Below, in pieces: positions 38,197 through 50,612 of a DNA stretch of 64,000 nt; within the stretch, counting starts at the first letter, position 1; each line of letters begins with the position of its first letter. This stretch comes from Tetrahymena elliotti 4EA. Its lineage: Eukaryota; Ciliophora; Oligohymenophorea; Hymenostomatida; Tetrahymenidae. The position numbers and the translations under genes were made by a program. The stretch is taken from assembly GCA_000231825.2 (NCBI GenBank), contig JH720294.1, positions 125,092 to 189,091 on the forward strand, given 5' to 3'. The notes under the pieces were generated by a model, which was not told the origin of the DNA, made no database searches, and was given only the letters and a program-made list of their open reading frames with translations.

Positions 38197-40214
38197 AATA
38201 ACATTTTCTAAAAAACAATAATTAAAAAAATTAAAACTGTAAACAAAAAACCAGCTTAATGATTGATAATAGAAAATATTAAAACCATCTAAATTTAAAT
38301 ACAATTATACTAAAATCAAGCTAATAATAAAGAGATATTACGTCTTTAAAAATTATATTAAATATTTTACTTCTCTACATTAATTTATTAAATAAATATC
38401 CTACTTACTAAACATATAATAACTTCACATTTCAAGTAACTAATTATATCATTTATACTTGTATTATCTTATTTTATTTCAATAATTACTTACTCTTTCC
38501 ATCCTTTCTTCTTTTCTCTCTTGAGAGTCTTTTTTATATATTCTCTTTCTTTACTAATGATTCAAATAATTGTAAATAGTTTCTATACTATGAAAACCAC
38601 TCAAATAAAAATTGTATTTAAAATGAAAATTTAATAAATCTTACTTACTCAATAAAAAAAATGAGTACTTCTCTAAATATTTAGCATTAAGAATTATTTT
38701 ATGCTAGTTAATTTAAAAATTATCTTTCTTTCTATGTTTTTTTCTTACACATATATTTACTATTAATTTCAAATAATTATAAGTTGTTTAAAAAAATGTC
38801 AAAAAAACATACAAATCAATAAATAATTTATTTAAATTTAATTGTAAATAATTATTTTATCCTAAAAAATGATAATGATATGTATCTAAATATTTAAAAT
38901 TATAGCTAATTTAGAATTCAAAAATTATCATCCCCTCCCTTGACTTGTTTTTTCTTTTAAATTTACTCATAGTTTACAAATAATTAAAATATTTGTAAGT
39001 AGTTGAAATAACAAATATCAATAAATAATTTAATCAATTAATATTTAATAAATAAAATCTTCAAAATGAAAAGAAGAGATGCTTATCTATCTAAACTTTA
39101 ATTTTAATGAATCTATTTTATTTATTCAAATAATTAAGTAGTGGAAATAAATATCTAAATAAAGCACATATAACTAAGTATTTAATTTTATTCAAATAAA
39201 ATATTAAAAATATGATATTAAATCAACTAAACAAAAAAGTTTGTTTTTATAATTATTAAGTGTTTACATTTATTACCTTAATTAATTTCAAATTTAAAAA
39301 TTATTTACTTCTTTACATCCTTTCTCCCTAAATTTTTTTGGAGATTACATTAAATTACATCAATCTAGTTATCTAATTTATATTGATTTAAAAAAAATAA
39401 TGAATCTTAGTTACCTAATTAACTTACATTTTAATAATCAATTAATTGGTACTTTTTTGATAATGTTTATTATTAATATTTTCCAAATAAATTAGGTAAA
39501 TGTCCAAAAAATTCAGAATGAAATAGAAATTTCTTGTTTTTAAATTATTTTTTTAGAAAATTTATAAAATTAAAAAATAATTAATAAATCAAAAAGAGTA
39601 CAAATAGAATAAAGTTAAAAAATTTTGTTCTTTTTTAAGGAAACCTTTTATTGATTTATTGAATATTTTTAATTTCTAAAAATATTTGGGATTTTTATTT
39701 ATATGATTTAGATTATAAAAGTAATATTGGAATTTATTTATTATTCTAAATTATAATATGATTGATCACTACTGAATTTTTATAAGACTTAGTAGTTAGT
39801 CATGATATCTCGATTTTTTAATCAGGTGGTTAAACAAGTTTTTGTTATCAGATGATAAATAGGGGATATCTTATCTGATAAATATTTTATAAATGATGAA
39901 AAACAGGATTTTAATAAGCCATAGTTGTTTGCTTTACTACATCATTTATTTTCATACATTTTTAATGGAAAAATGAACAGCAGCACAAAGAAATTTTTTT
40001 TGAGTAGTCATCATTTAGAATAAATTTAAAGAAGATTTAAAGGTAAGTGGAAAATAAATTAAAATATTAGTAAAATTCATAACAAATTCTAACCTTGCAA
40101 ATAATATATTTCTTAAGCAAAACTTGGAAGATTAAAGAAACTAAAATTTAACAAAACCGTTTGGTGTAATTAATTAGTAAAAAAAAATAGGTAAAAAGAT
40201 AAAAAAGGAGAAGG
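38197..40214. other. long AT-rich spacer
   Basis: About 2 kb with no exon found on either strand. It contains many short ATTTACTTA-like periodic tracts, and poly-pyrimidine segments near 38480-38560 and 38930. It should include the Rab2 promoter. No palindrome or repeat worth reporting was found. Confidence 0.4.
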
Positions 40215-41528
<1,314 letters not shown>

Positions 41529-42356
41529 TATAATAATAAGCATTAATTTATCATCATGTGTATATATCAATTTTATATGTAAAAAATCATTGATAATTAA
41601 TTTGTCTGTTTATTTATTTACTTTTTCTTGTTCACTTACTTACTTACTATCTTACTTTACTAGATTACTTTCATTAATTCATTCATTCAAACATAAAAAA
41701 ACAACCTGATTAACAAATATTGTCAAGTTTTCCTGATATCTTTCAACAGAGTGAGCTTGCAAAAAAAGGTTTGTAAATTATAAAATAAAGCAAAAAATGC
41801 TCAATATTATTTTGAGAAATATTTCAATTTCTATATTAATTTATAATATTATTCATTAAAAACGTTAATTGAAATGCTTAAACATAAAGAAGTATTTTTG
41901 AATCAAAAATGAATTTCAATTTTAAATAAATTATTAAAATAAAGGAATTCTAAAATAGGAAAAACCTAAGAAAATCAATGAATTTTGAAATAAATAAATA
42001 ATTTGAAATAACTATTTTTAGAAATTTAAAAGAAAAACAGAGTAAAAATGATATTTGTTGAATATTTTCCGAAGGTGAATAATAATTAATTAATTAAAAG
42101 TAGAGGAGAAGGATGAACTAAAATACTTAGATTTTAATAGTGAGATAACAATACATTATATAAAAAAATGGATTAGATTGATTGCTTATTTGTTGGCTTA
42201 TTATACTAAATATTTAGTTTATGAATATAATTATGACTTAAGTTAATTAGTTAGTTAGTTATTTTAATAAATTGATATTGCTTTCTATTATATTTTGTTA
42301 ATTAGCTCATATATTTATTATTGATTTGATTGATATTTACATATCTGTTCAGTCTA
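41529..42356. other. convergent spacer
   Basis: About 830 bases between the converging 3' ends of Rab2 and the R-SNARE gene. It is AT-rich and includes TTACTTAC and TTAGTTAG four-base tracts near 41635 and 42245. No exon is seen. Confidence 0.45.
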
Positions 42357-43028
42357 TCATTTAACAATAGCTATGATAATGTAGAGAGCTATGCCAACAA
42401 AAATTAAGAAGAAAATAATATTCAATTTATAATTACGCCATTTCATAATAGATTCTAAATCTTTTGCTTGATTTTGAAGTTGCTTCGATTGAAGCTACAT
42501 TTTTTCACTTTTTTGTAAAGCGGTGTCAGCATGATCCATGTTATTAATAGCGATGTTAATATTTTCTTTCATAGCTTGTTAGGTTGCATCTATTTTACCT
42601 TGAATTTACTTAAATTTATCAACGCCATCTGAATTGTAATGAATTAAGAGATTTTCAGCAGTGTTCTTACCATGCATTTTTAAAAGTGTATCTGACTCCT
42701 CACCATAGTTTTCATTAATCTTTAAAAATTGCTTTTTCAACTCTTAAATCATCTCATATGCATACCTTTCAGGATAGTCAAGAGTGCAAATAGTCAAATA
42801 AATAATATCTTAACTGTCGCACATACAAAACCATTGATATTGACCACCTGTATTTTCTAAAGTAATTTTTTATCTTTCGTTAGCTACAAGTCTTATTTCC
42901 TTTAGTTTTTTAATTACATATTCACTCTATTCAACAATACTCTTTTCTTAAGATCTCTCATTAGACGCTATGTGCAATATCTTGCCTGAATCAAAACGTC
43001 CATATATGAAGGCCTTTATCTTACCCAT
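42357..43028 (-). CDS. longin-domain R-SNARE (VAMP7-like) with an atypical zero layer
   Basis: A single 223-residue frame without introns. Residues 1-120 form a longin domain: MGKIKAFIYGRF, KKLKEIRLVANERQKITLEN, QYQWFCMCDSQDIIYLTIC, then an ERYAYEMIQELKKQF helix. Residues ~138-198 are a SNARE motif (IQGKIDATQQAMKENINIAI followed by NNMDHADTALQKSEKM). A C-terminal membrane anchor follows (LNIIFFLIFVGIALYIIIAI). When aligned with VAMP7 (VKGEVDELRGIMVRNIDLVA then QRGERLELL) the zero-layer Arg falls on an Asn. Longin R-SNAREs drive fusion in the secretory and endolysosomal pathways. The neighbour across a convergent spacer is Rab2, also a traffic gene, but the pairing is probably chance. The family call is firm, the subtype less so. 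Confidence 0.87.
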
Positions 43029-44403
43029 TTCTTCTCAATATCTTTATTATTAATATATGCAGCTTTTTAAAATGTTTACTTTATTTTGTAAAGTTTATAT
43101 TTTTTTCAGTTAAGGCAATAATGATAAATTGCTTGATAGCTACTCTTCTTTTACTATGATTTTTATAATTCAAAAGTTTTTTTCAATAATTTATATATGA
43201 AAATAATTTACATCTATTTAAACAACTAAGTTATAAACAATTAGATACATACATATGCATCCATAACAAAACCAAACAAAAAATCAATAAATAAATAAAA
43301 TTCATTACAAAATCTTATTATTCATTAAAACTAATAATTAAGCTCATCAATTGAAATAATTTGCTGAATTACTTGATCTTCTAATTACATTCTATCCCAT
43401 AGAAAGATTTAAAAAATAGATAAATAAACAAACAAACAAAAGTAATTGAACAAATTATTATTATCTGATATTAAACATTTTGAATTTATTTTAGATAGCC
43501 TTTAACCAACTAACTAATATAAAGCAATCAACAAATAATAACCTTACTATGCGCTTTAATTCATTGCATTATAGTTTTTCAAATATCCTTAAGAAAGATT
43601 ATATGTTAGAAAATCTATTATTATGTGGATTAGTATTTTGAATTACTTTTTAACTTGTTAATTGAAGCTTTATTTAAAATTTAGGTTTTGAAAAGATTCA
43701 AGTTTGTCTATTTGATTTTTCTGAATATTTAAACGGTTAATGTAAAAACAAATGTAAAAAGAGAAATAGCAAAATAAAAATAAAAGAATTTTTGTTTCTT
43801 ACTTACAGTTAAGTCAAATAGTATTTTATTAATCTGAATTTTAAAAAACAATAATTTAATTTTGTTATTTCATTGAAATTATTTGAAATCTTATTTTTTT
43901 AGAACTTTAACACTCGATTTAAAAATTAAAATCCATAATTATTCCAAAAATAAAAATCATGAAATAATTTTAATTTATTTTTTTAAATAGAATGTTTCAA
44001 TTTTGTTATAAAAAATATATTTTTTATTTAAATTAATATAAAATGAATGAACTAACTAACCATAGCAACTATTTTAATTTTTAACTAATTAAGATTCATA
44101 TCCTATTTAATCAGCAAGCAGATTATAATTTATCGTTATTTCTTAAATTAATTATACCATTCATTCTTTTCAAAATATAATTTAAAATATTTAGAAAAAC
44201 TGAGACATTTTTAGAATTATTTCAATTTTATAATTTATGTTAATTCTAAAAATAATTCAAAACATAGATTTCATTTTAATTTATTTTTTAAAACTTTTAA
44301 AGATTTATTGGTTTGTGAAGAAATGGTGGATTGATTAATTAATAATAAATATTAGTTATTGATGGGAATACTCTTTAATATAAATTTATAAATAAATACA
44401 CAC
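43029..44403. other. AT-rich spacer
   Basis: About 1.37 kb between two minus-strand genes. It contains ACATACATATGCATCC-like and AAACAAACAAAC short tracts near 43245 and 43430 upstream of the SNARE gene. No exon, RNA or long repeat is seen. Confidence 0.45.
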
Positions 44404-46347
44404 TCATTTATACTCAAATAATTCTAAATATCTGTTTTCAATGTATGAGAAATTCTTTGTTTTGAGGGCTCTTTGGGCTTCTAATTCGTCTTCAAAGGTT
44501 ACTAAAGCAGATCCACTGAATTTACCAGTATGAGAGCAAAGAAGATGTATTTCTCTTTCGTTGATTTCAAATCCTTTAAAGAATTCTAATATCTTTTATT
44601 TAGTTACACTGAAGGGCATTCCCATAACCATGAGAGTAGATTTTCTTTTCTCTTGTGGGATATTTGGCATGTTATCTTTGCTGTAAACAGGAGCAGAATT
44701 AACGAAGTTGTGAGCCATGTAATTTTCAAATTCCTTAACTGTAGCAAGGAAAACTTCAATAAATCTGTTGTGAATTTTTTCCATGTGGAAGTTAAGTGCT
44801 TTATGAGCATCATCTTTATTTTAAAATATGACAAAGCATTCTCCGCCTGGTCTACCACCAAGAATGGCTCTTTTGACACCTATTTATAATGAATATTTAA
44901 AAAAATTTTTTTAATAAGAAATTTGAATTACCTCCTTGTAAAATAACTAATCCTTTAAAGAATTTTTTGATGTCTTCTTCAGTGCAAGAGTAAGGCAAGC
45001 CTCTTATTCTTGCAACACCTGCTCCTTCAGTAATAATTTTATTTAGATCAAATTATGTTTCATTTGGTATTTCATCATCTTGATTTCTCTTTTCAGGGAA
45101 TTAAGAGATTTTAGCTCTGTTGAATTCATTTTCAGTGGTTTCAAAGATTTCTACAAATCTACCTTCAACCTTATTTAAATTATAACACAATGCTTCCTAC
45201 TTATCAAGTTGGCTGTAAACTCTAACATAAGCTTCTCCAGAGAATTTACCTTCACTATCATATAAGAAGGCAATATCCTCTTTATAAACCCTAATATTTT
45301 TAAGTAATTCATAGATTTCAGGTTCTCTTGCAGAGTAAGGAAGTCCTCTAATACGAATAAAGTGCTATTATGAAAGATTTTTAAATGGTTCAGGACTTCT
45401 TCCTCTAACATAATTGTTTTTTGATTTCTTTTCTCTTGATTGAATATATCTAGTCTTTGAGTCCTAATTGTCTAACACAACTTAGTATGAGTTATTAATC
45501 AATTTCTATTTATTATTATTTACATTTAAAAAGTGAATATAAAACAGTAAAAAATTATTTCTTGCTGCTATTTCTATTGGCAATAAATAAACCCTTCTTG
45601 AAGAAGTTCTTAACCTCTTTTCAAGCAAAGAGTATTGATTTCTTTGTTAAATTTGAAAGAAATTTTAAAAAGAATGCAAATTACGGGATGGTTAAAGACA
45701 TATCCACTTCTTACAAGCATATTAACTAATCTAGCAATGTTACCCATTTCGAATTATGCAATTGACTAGTCTAATAAAGGCTTTTCAGAGAGATTTGTAT
45801 AAGTTAACATTTCATGTAGTGTTTTGATAGAAATAGCATGAGAGAAATTTTTTTTGAATTCATTTCTGATGTCGAAATAAGTGAAAAAGTGGGAGGCAAG
45901 TTTCATTTAATTAAACTAAGCCTCTTTAGGTAAAATTCTAGTCATAAGAGCATCTCCATAGGTAACTATGCAGAAACTCTTGTTTTAGCGTGTGAAATTA
46001 GTGTATGTATAATCATTAAACTCCTAAATAAGCTTGCTAAATAGCAAAGCTCCATCAAACTTGCTTAAAGTAATTTTATTTTTAGTAAGAGTCTCATTGT
46101 TGACTAAGAAATCCTCTCCTTTAATGAATCTTTGGAATTACTCAGTGACAATTTGCTTCTTAGCATCATAAATGCACCAATTAAACTCTATCATTCTTCC
46201 TAGTTGCTCAGTAGAATCATTATCTTCCAAAAGCTAATTTTAAAGAGTGTTGCTTGAGCTCGATTTCTACTCCTCTTGATTGCTTCTCTCAATATCTTTT
46301 GTTTGACCTGAGCTAACTACAATTAAATAGTCAAAACCTTAATTCAT
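44404..46347 (-). CDS. ERI1-like pseudo-exonuclease fused to three hnRNP F/H-type RRMs
   Basis: Predicted exons are 46347-45685, 45616-44932 and 44879-44404, 607 residues in frame. Residues ~1-225 resemble the ERI1 DEDDh exonuclease: FDYLIVV at the first strand, RMIEFNWCIYDAKKQIV like ERI1's IIEFPVVLLN, FCIVTYGDALMTRIL at Exo II, and GNIARLVNMLVRSG at Exo III. The catalytic Asp/Glu of the first motif and the Exo III His are replaced, so it is probably inactive. Three quasi-RRMs follow: IRIRGLPYSAREPEIYELL, ARIRGLPYSCTEEDIKKFF and LMVMGMPFSVTKQKILEFF. The GLPYS and GMPFS signatures are typical of hnRNP F/H, GRSF1 and ESRP proteins, which bind G-rich RNA. The RRM part has no in-frame ATG of its own upstream of RRM1, and the joining intron (45684-45617) is in phase, so I favour one gene over two. 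Confidence 0.72.
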
Positions 46348-47559
46348 CTTATTAACTTAAAGCTATTTTTATTCTTATAATTTCTATTTTCTAAATTTTA
46401 GTCAAAGTTTTGATTTCGATATTGCCTAATTAAACTAATTTTGATGTTTTTTTATAATTTCAAAATTTAATTTTTTTTCAAAATTTTGCGGATACATTCA
46501 TAACTTTAATCAAAGATCGATTCTTCTTCTCTTCTTGCCTTCCAATCTTAAAAAGATATAAAAAAATAAATATATCAGATCTCATTCAATTATAATAAGA
46601 AGAATAGTAAAACAAATTTTATTAATATTTTAATTGCTAATTATTCTCTTCATTTTTTTTCGATTTTAATACTCTATTTATTTTTTCATGCGAAATCCAA
46701 TTGCATGCATATCTTCAATATTTCCTTTAAAATTTAAAATATTCTGAACTCATTAAAAGCAAAAAGGATTTATTTCCTCACTTAATTCCTCTTACACTAA
46801 AAATTCATTCATTTTCTTAAAAATTTTTCAAATCACATATTAGATTTTATAGAGTTATAAAAAAAAATTTAGAGAAATGAATTAGAAAATTAAATTTCTA
46901 AACAAATGATCAACTAAAATTCCCTCTTAAAAAATTTTTGAATATTCTATAAGCAAATCATTCACTTATTTTAAAATAAATAAATAGATTGGTTGTTGTT
47001 TCTAATATTGAATTTATTTCTGTAATATTTTAATTTGAAATTATAGTTGATCAGTATAGAGGTAGAGCTGATATTTTATTTATTAATTTGTATATAAGTT
47101 ATATCAAATTCTAATTAGTGAAGAGTTTGGAATTAGGCATGTTTTCTTCTTTTTAACTTAGAAATATACTATGAAAGTTATAAGAATAATTCATTTTAGA
47201 ATCTGAGTTTCATGGATTATTTACTACTTCATCATTTACCCTTTTACAATCTCCATTTCGCAAGTGCTTTAAAAGGGAGATGTATGTTGTACTATTAATG
47301 CAAATTAAAAACCAGTTTTTTTCTCTTTAAATTTTAAATTGATCACAAATAAACTGAATTATTTTGAAAATTAAAGGAAATATGAAAAAATCACATAAAA
47401 TATTATTCTTATTTTAAACTTGTGATAAGCTTTTAAGTAGTAAAAAATAATTAAAATTTTGATAGACAGGCATAAAGACTACACAATATATATTTTTTAA
47501 TAAATGATTTTGTTAATAAGTTTATTGGTTAGATTATATAATAAAAAATTCTTTGTTGC
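46348..47559. other. AT-rich spacer
   Basis: About 1.2 kb between two minus-strand genes. It holds the promoter of the RRM fusion gene and the 3' region of the transporter gene. No exon or repeat is seen. Confidence 0.45.
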
Positions 47560-50500
47560 TCATTATACAAACTCATCACCAAGACTCATTCTAGAAATTC
47601 TGGCCTTTTTATTTTTAGGATCATAATCCTTGGCCTCACCAAAAAGAATAAGAATCCAAGCAAGTAATCCAGAGATACATGGGATGACGACTGTAACAAG
47701 ACGAATAAAGGTAGGATTATTATCCTTGTAATAACTGGTTTCAGTAATAGCAAACAAAACAATACCTGTAACTAACTTATCAAGGAAACTGTAAGCACCA
47801 AATACAAAAGCACCTCCAGCACCTCTGAGACCAATAACTTCACTAATTAGATTGATAGCTGTATTTAATTGAAGAGCTTAAGCAGCACCAACGATCAAGG
47901 CTAAAGGATATATTAAATTCTTTAAGAATGAGTTATCAGCTTATAAGAAACCCATAGGAATCATGGAAACAAGCATTAAAACTACACCCAAAGTGTAAGT
48001 TTTCTTTCTACCAATTTTTTGATAAAGAACATTAAGAATAGAAGAAGCACCAACTGAAGAAATATATAACAAAAGAGGTACCAAAGCCAAAGAGAATGTC
48101 ATCTTAACATCTTCATCATTGTCAACCTTTCCATTAATTTCGATTACATAATACAAGTAAAAGTTCATCATAGTAGTAATAATATTGCAAAATAAACGAG
48201 CAAGCATAAAGACCAAACCATATTAATAGAAAGCCTTTTCTTTGAACCATTGTCTTTTTTTATTAAAAATTTAAATTACTTAAATTTTCATATTATATTT
48301 CTGTTTCAGCAATCTAAAAGTTTCAAATCAAATTCTAAATAAAAAGTAAAAGTTTTATTCTCTTTTAAGCAATAATGTTTAATTTATCTCTCTGACTCTT
48401 TTTTAGATTACTCTTGTAAAATAATTTAAGGTATTTGCTTTTATTTAGAAAAGTTTTTCATTTGCGTTTTTATTTTTGTAAATAAAAAAGCATTCCTTTT
48501 TGTGCCTCTTTTATCAAAAAATCATAAAAATTAATGTAAGGAATTCATCTACATTGAAAAGAAATAAAATTAGTTTTCTAATTTTGATAGATAGTAAGTA
48601 AATTAGAAATTCATAATATTCAATCATGTTTTTTGATTAAGAAATTTTAAATAATTTTATTTCGTTTGGAAGTTAAAAATTTTAAATTCCAAAAAAAAAT
48701 CTAATTTTCTAAAACCAGTAAGTTTTAATAATTTTATTGATTTAAAGTTTCAATTTTTAATTCTTTCAAGATTGTAGTCATTGCATACAAGAAATTTTGT
48801 TTAATTTGAAATGATATGTAATGTAAGGAGGCAAAGTTTTCAATTCTTTCAAAAAATAAATTTGATTTTCTAAAGTTTGCTTTGATAGTTTTATTTGATG
48901 AAAAAGTAGAAAAAATTCTTTGTTCTTTCAAATAAAAAAGGTTGATTAGTAAGTTGAAAATTTAAAAGTTTTTCAAAAGTAAATCTAATTTTCTGTAATG
49001 ATTAAGTTTTAATAGTTTTAATTGATTTATAAAAGAAAAATTAAACATAATTTTGGTATTCAAGAAATTATGACGAATGATTTCTAATTTTCTGTAATCA
49101 TTGAGTTTTAATAATTTTATTTGTTTTATAAGAAATTATTTAGAATTCTTTCAAGATTAAACATAATTTTTATATTCTAGAAATTTTGTAAAAATTTATT
49201 TGATTTTCTAAGTAATTTATCTTTCTTTAAAAAAATTTGCTGAGTTTTTTTTATTACAATCCCAAACTTAATAAAAAACTAATCAATAATTTACTTCCAA
49301 TTTACAATACTTTCAGATAAAGAACCTACCCTGCTGCCTCTAAGTACTGATACTTTTACTTTGACTTTATCGTCACCATCTTCTTGTTCATTTTCTTAAT
49401 TTTCATCTTGGTTTTCATAATTATTTAATCCCTCTTAGTTTTTGTTGTTAGTAAAGATGATATCATCAATTTTATTGCCATATTTATCGACAACTTCAGC
49501 TTCTTCAACTTCACTTTCATTGAGTTATTCGTCATCTTAATTTTTCAATTTTTGATCCTATTCTTCTTTAATTTGATTTTTTATGACATCTTTAGTCTTT
49601 GAGTTCATAATAACACTTTATTCACTTTCATGATGAGATGATGATTAATTAATTTTTTGTTACTAGCTATTTCTGCCATCTTCAAGAAGCAAAGATTATC
49701 TTTTATCTCCTTCTCTAAGCTTTAAAACTTACTTAATGTTTTTAACGGCATCATCACAGGCTTTAGTAAGAGGAACTTCTTTAACTGTTAACAAAAAAGC
49801 AATATTACAGCAAGAGCCGATACCAGCAACAATAAGACCAAGAGCTTAAAATTACTACTAACTATCATCAATAATTTAGAATAAAAGTAAAGCAACTAAA
49901 AGCAATATCATATTTGCAATAAAAGTGAAGGTATTTCTACGAGTGTTAAGAATATCTCTGTTAACTCTAGAGCAGGTCATAGAAGGAACAAGTGAAATAT
50001 GTGCAATATATCCAAAAGCCCAAGCAAAGTTAAACATTGAAGGGAAGAATATAAAGAAGAAATTCTAAAAGGTATTATTTCCCATCGGCAAAAAAGAATT
50101 AAGAATAGGGTAGCACCACATAGGAATGAATGTAAGCATGACAAAAATGTATGATAAAATATACCATGGAATACGCTTTCCAATACGTGTATTATACTTG
50201 TCAGAAAGAATACCTGCAGATGGTGTTCCTAATGCATCAAATATTTGTCCAAATAACATAGAGTAAGAACCATTTTCAAATTTCAAGACTTTAGTCAAAT
50301 AGAAGAGCAAAAAGCTTTTATGATAAAACAAATAATATATATTAATTCAATTTCATTAATTTCATATTCTAAATTGGCTTTGTCTTCTAAATATTGTTTT
50401 CATTTTTTAAAAACAAATAAATAAATAAATTAATTAATTGTGGATTACTTAAACCATGATGATGCGCAAAGATCATTAAAAATGTGCCCTATTGAATAAC

Positions 50501-50612
50501 CCCAGATCACTTTTGGAGTGAGGCCATCGAAAACCATCTTTTATTTCCTTGGCTATTCATCTCCATCCTTTGCTTAAAGAAGAGGATCATCTATTTTGTT
50601 GCCTTATCCCAT
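47560..50612 (-). CDS. MFS transporter, MFSD12-like
   Basis: Predicted exons are 50612-50449, 50314-49295 and 48253-47560, 625 residues in frame. The N-terminal half starts WGYSIGHIFNDLCASSWFN followed by FLLFYLTKVLKF and GQIFDALGTPSAGILSDKYN, then TRIGKRIPWYILSYI. This combination is typical of the MFSD12/GPH-type branch of the major facilitator superfamily. The second half resumes with WFKEKAFYQYGLVFMLARL and contains LYQKIGRKKTYTLGVVLMLV and GLRGAGGAFVFGAYSFLDKL. Twelve spans are likely. Between the halves is an unusually long acidic and Gln-rich cytosolic loop of about 180 residues (for example ESEVEEAEVVDKYGNKIDD). MFSD12 in animals imports cysteine into lysosome-related organelles; the substrate here is unknown. 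Intron 2 (49294-48254) is 1,041 bases and carries degenerate repeats. Confidence 0.85.
48690..49220. repeat. degenerate tandem repeat inside the MFS gene intron
   Basis: The block TCTAATTTTCT, 8-12 variable bases, GTTTTAATAATTTTATT recurs near 48699, 48986 and 49083, with weaker copies near 48860 and 49200. A second block, TTCTTTCAAGATT followed by AAGAAATTTTGT, recurs near 48761 and 49150 and partly near 49045. Spacing between units varies (about 95-160 bases), so it is an irregular, decayed array filling half of a 1,041-base intron. Confidence 0.6.

Noticed and set aside
44653..44889. Plus-strand frame opposite RRM2
   Set aside because: Antisense shadow of a conserved RRM coding region.
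45175..45411. Minus-strand 78-residue frame starting MLEEEVLNHL
   Set aside because: It is an out-of-frame shadow of RRM1 in the exonuclease/RRM gene, where a TAG Gln codon breaks the true frame in standard code.
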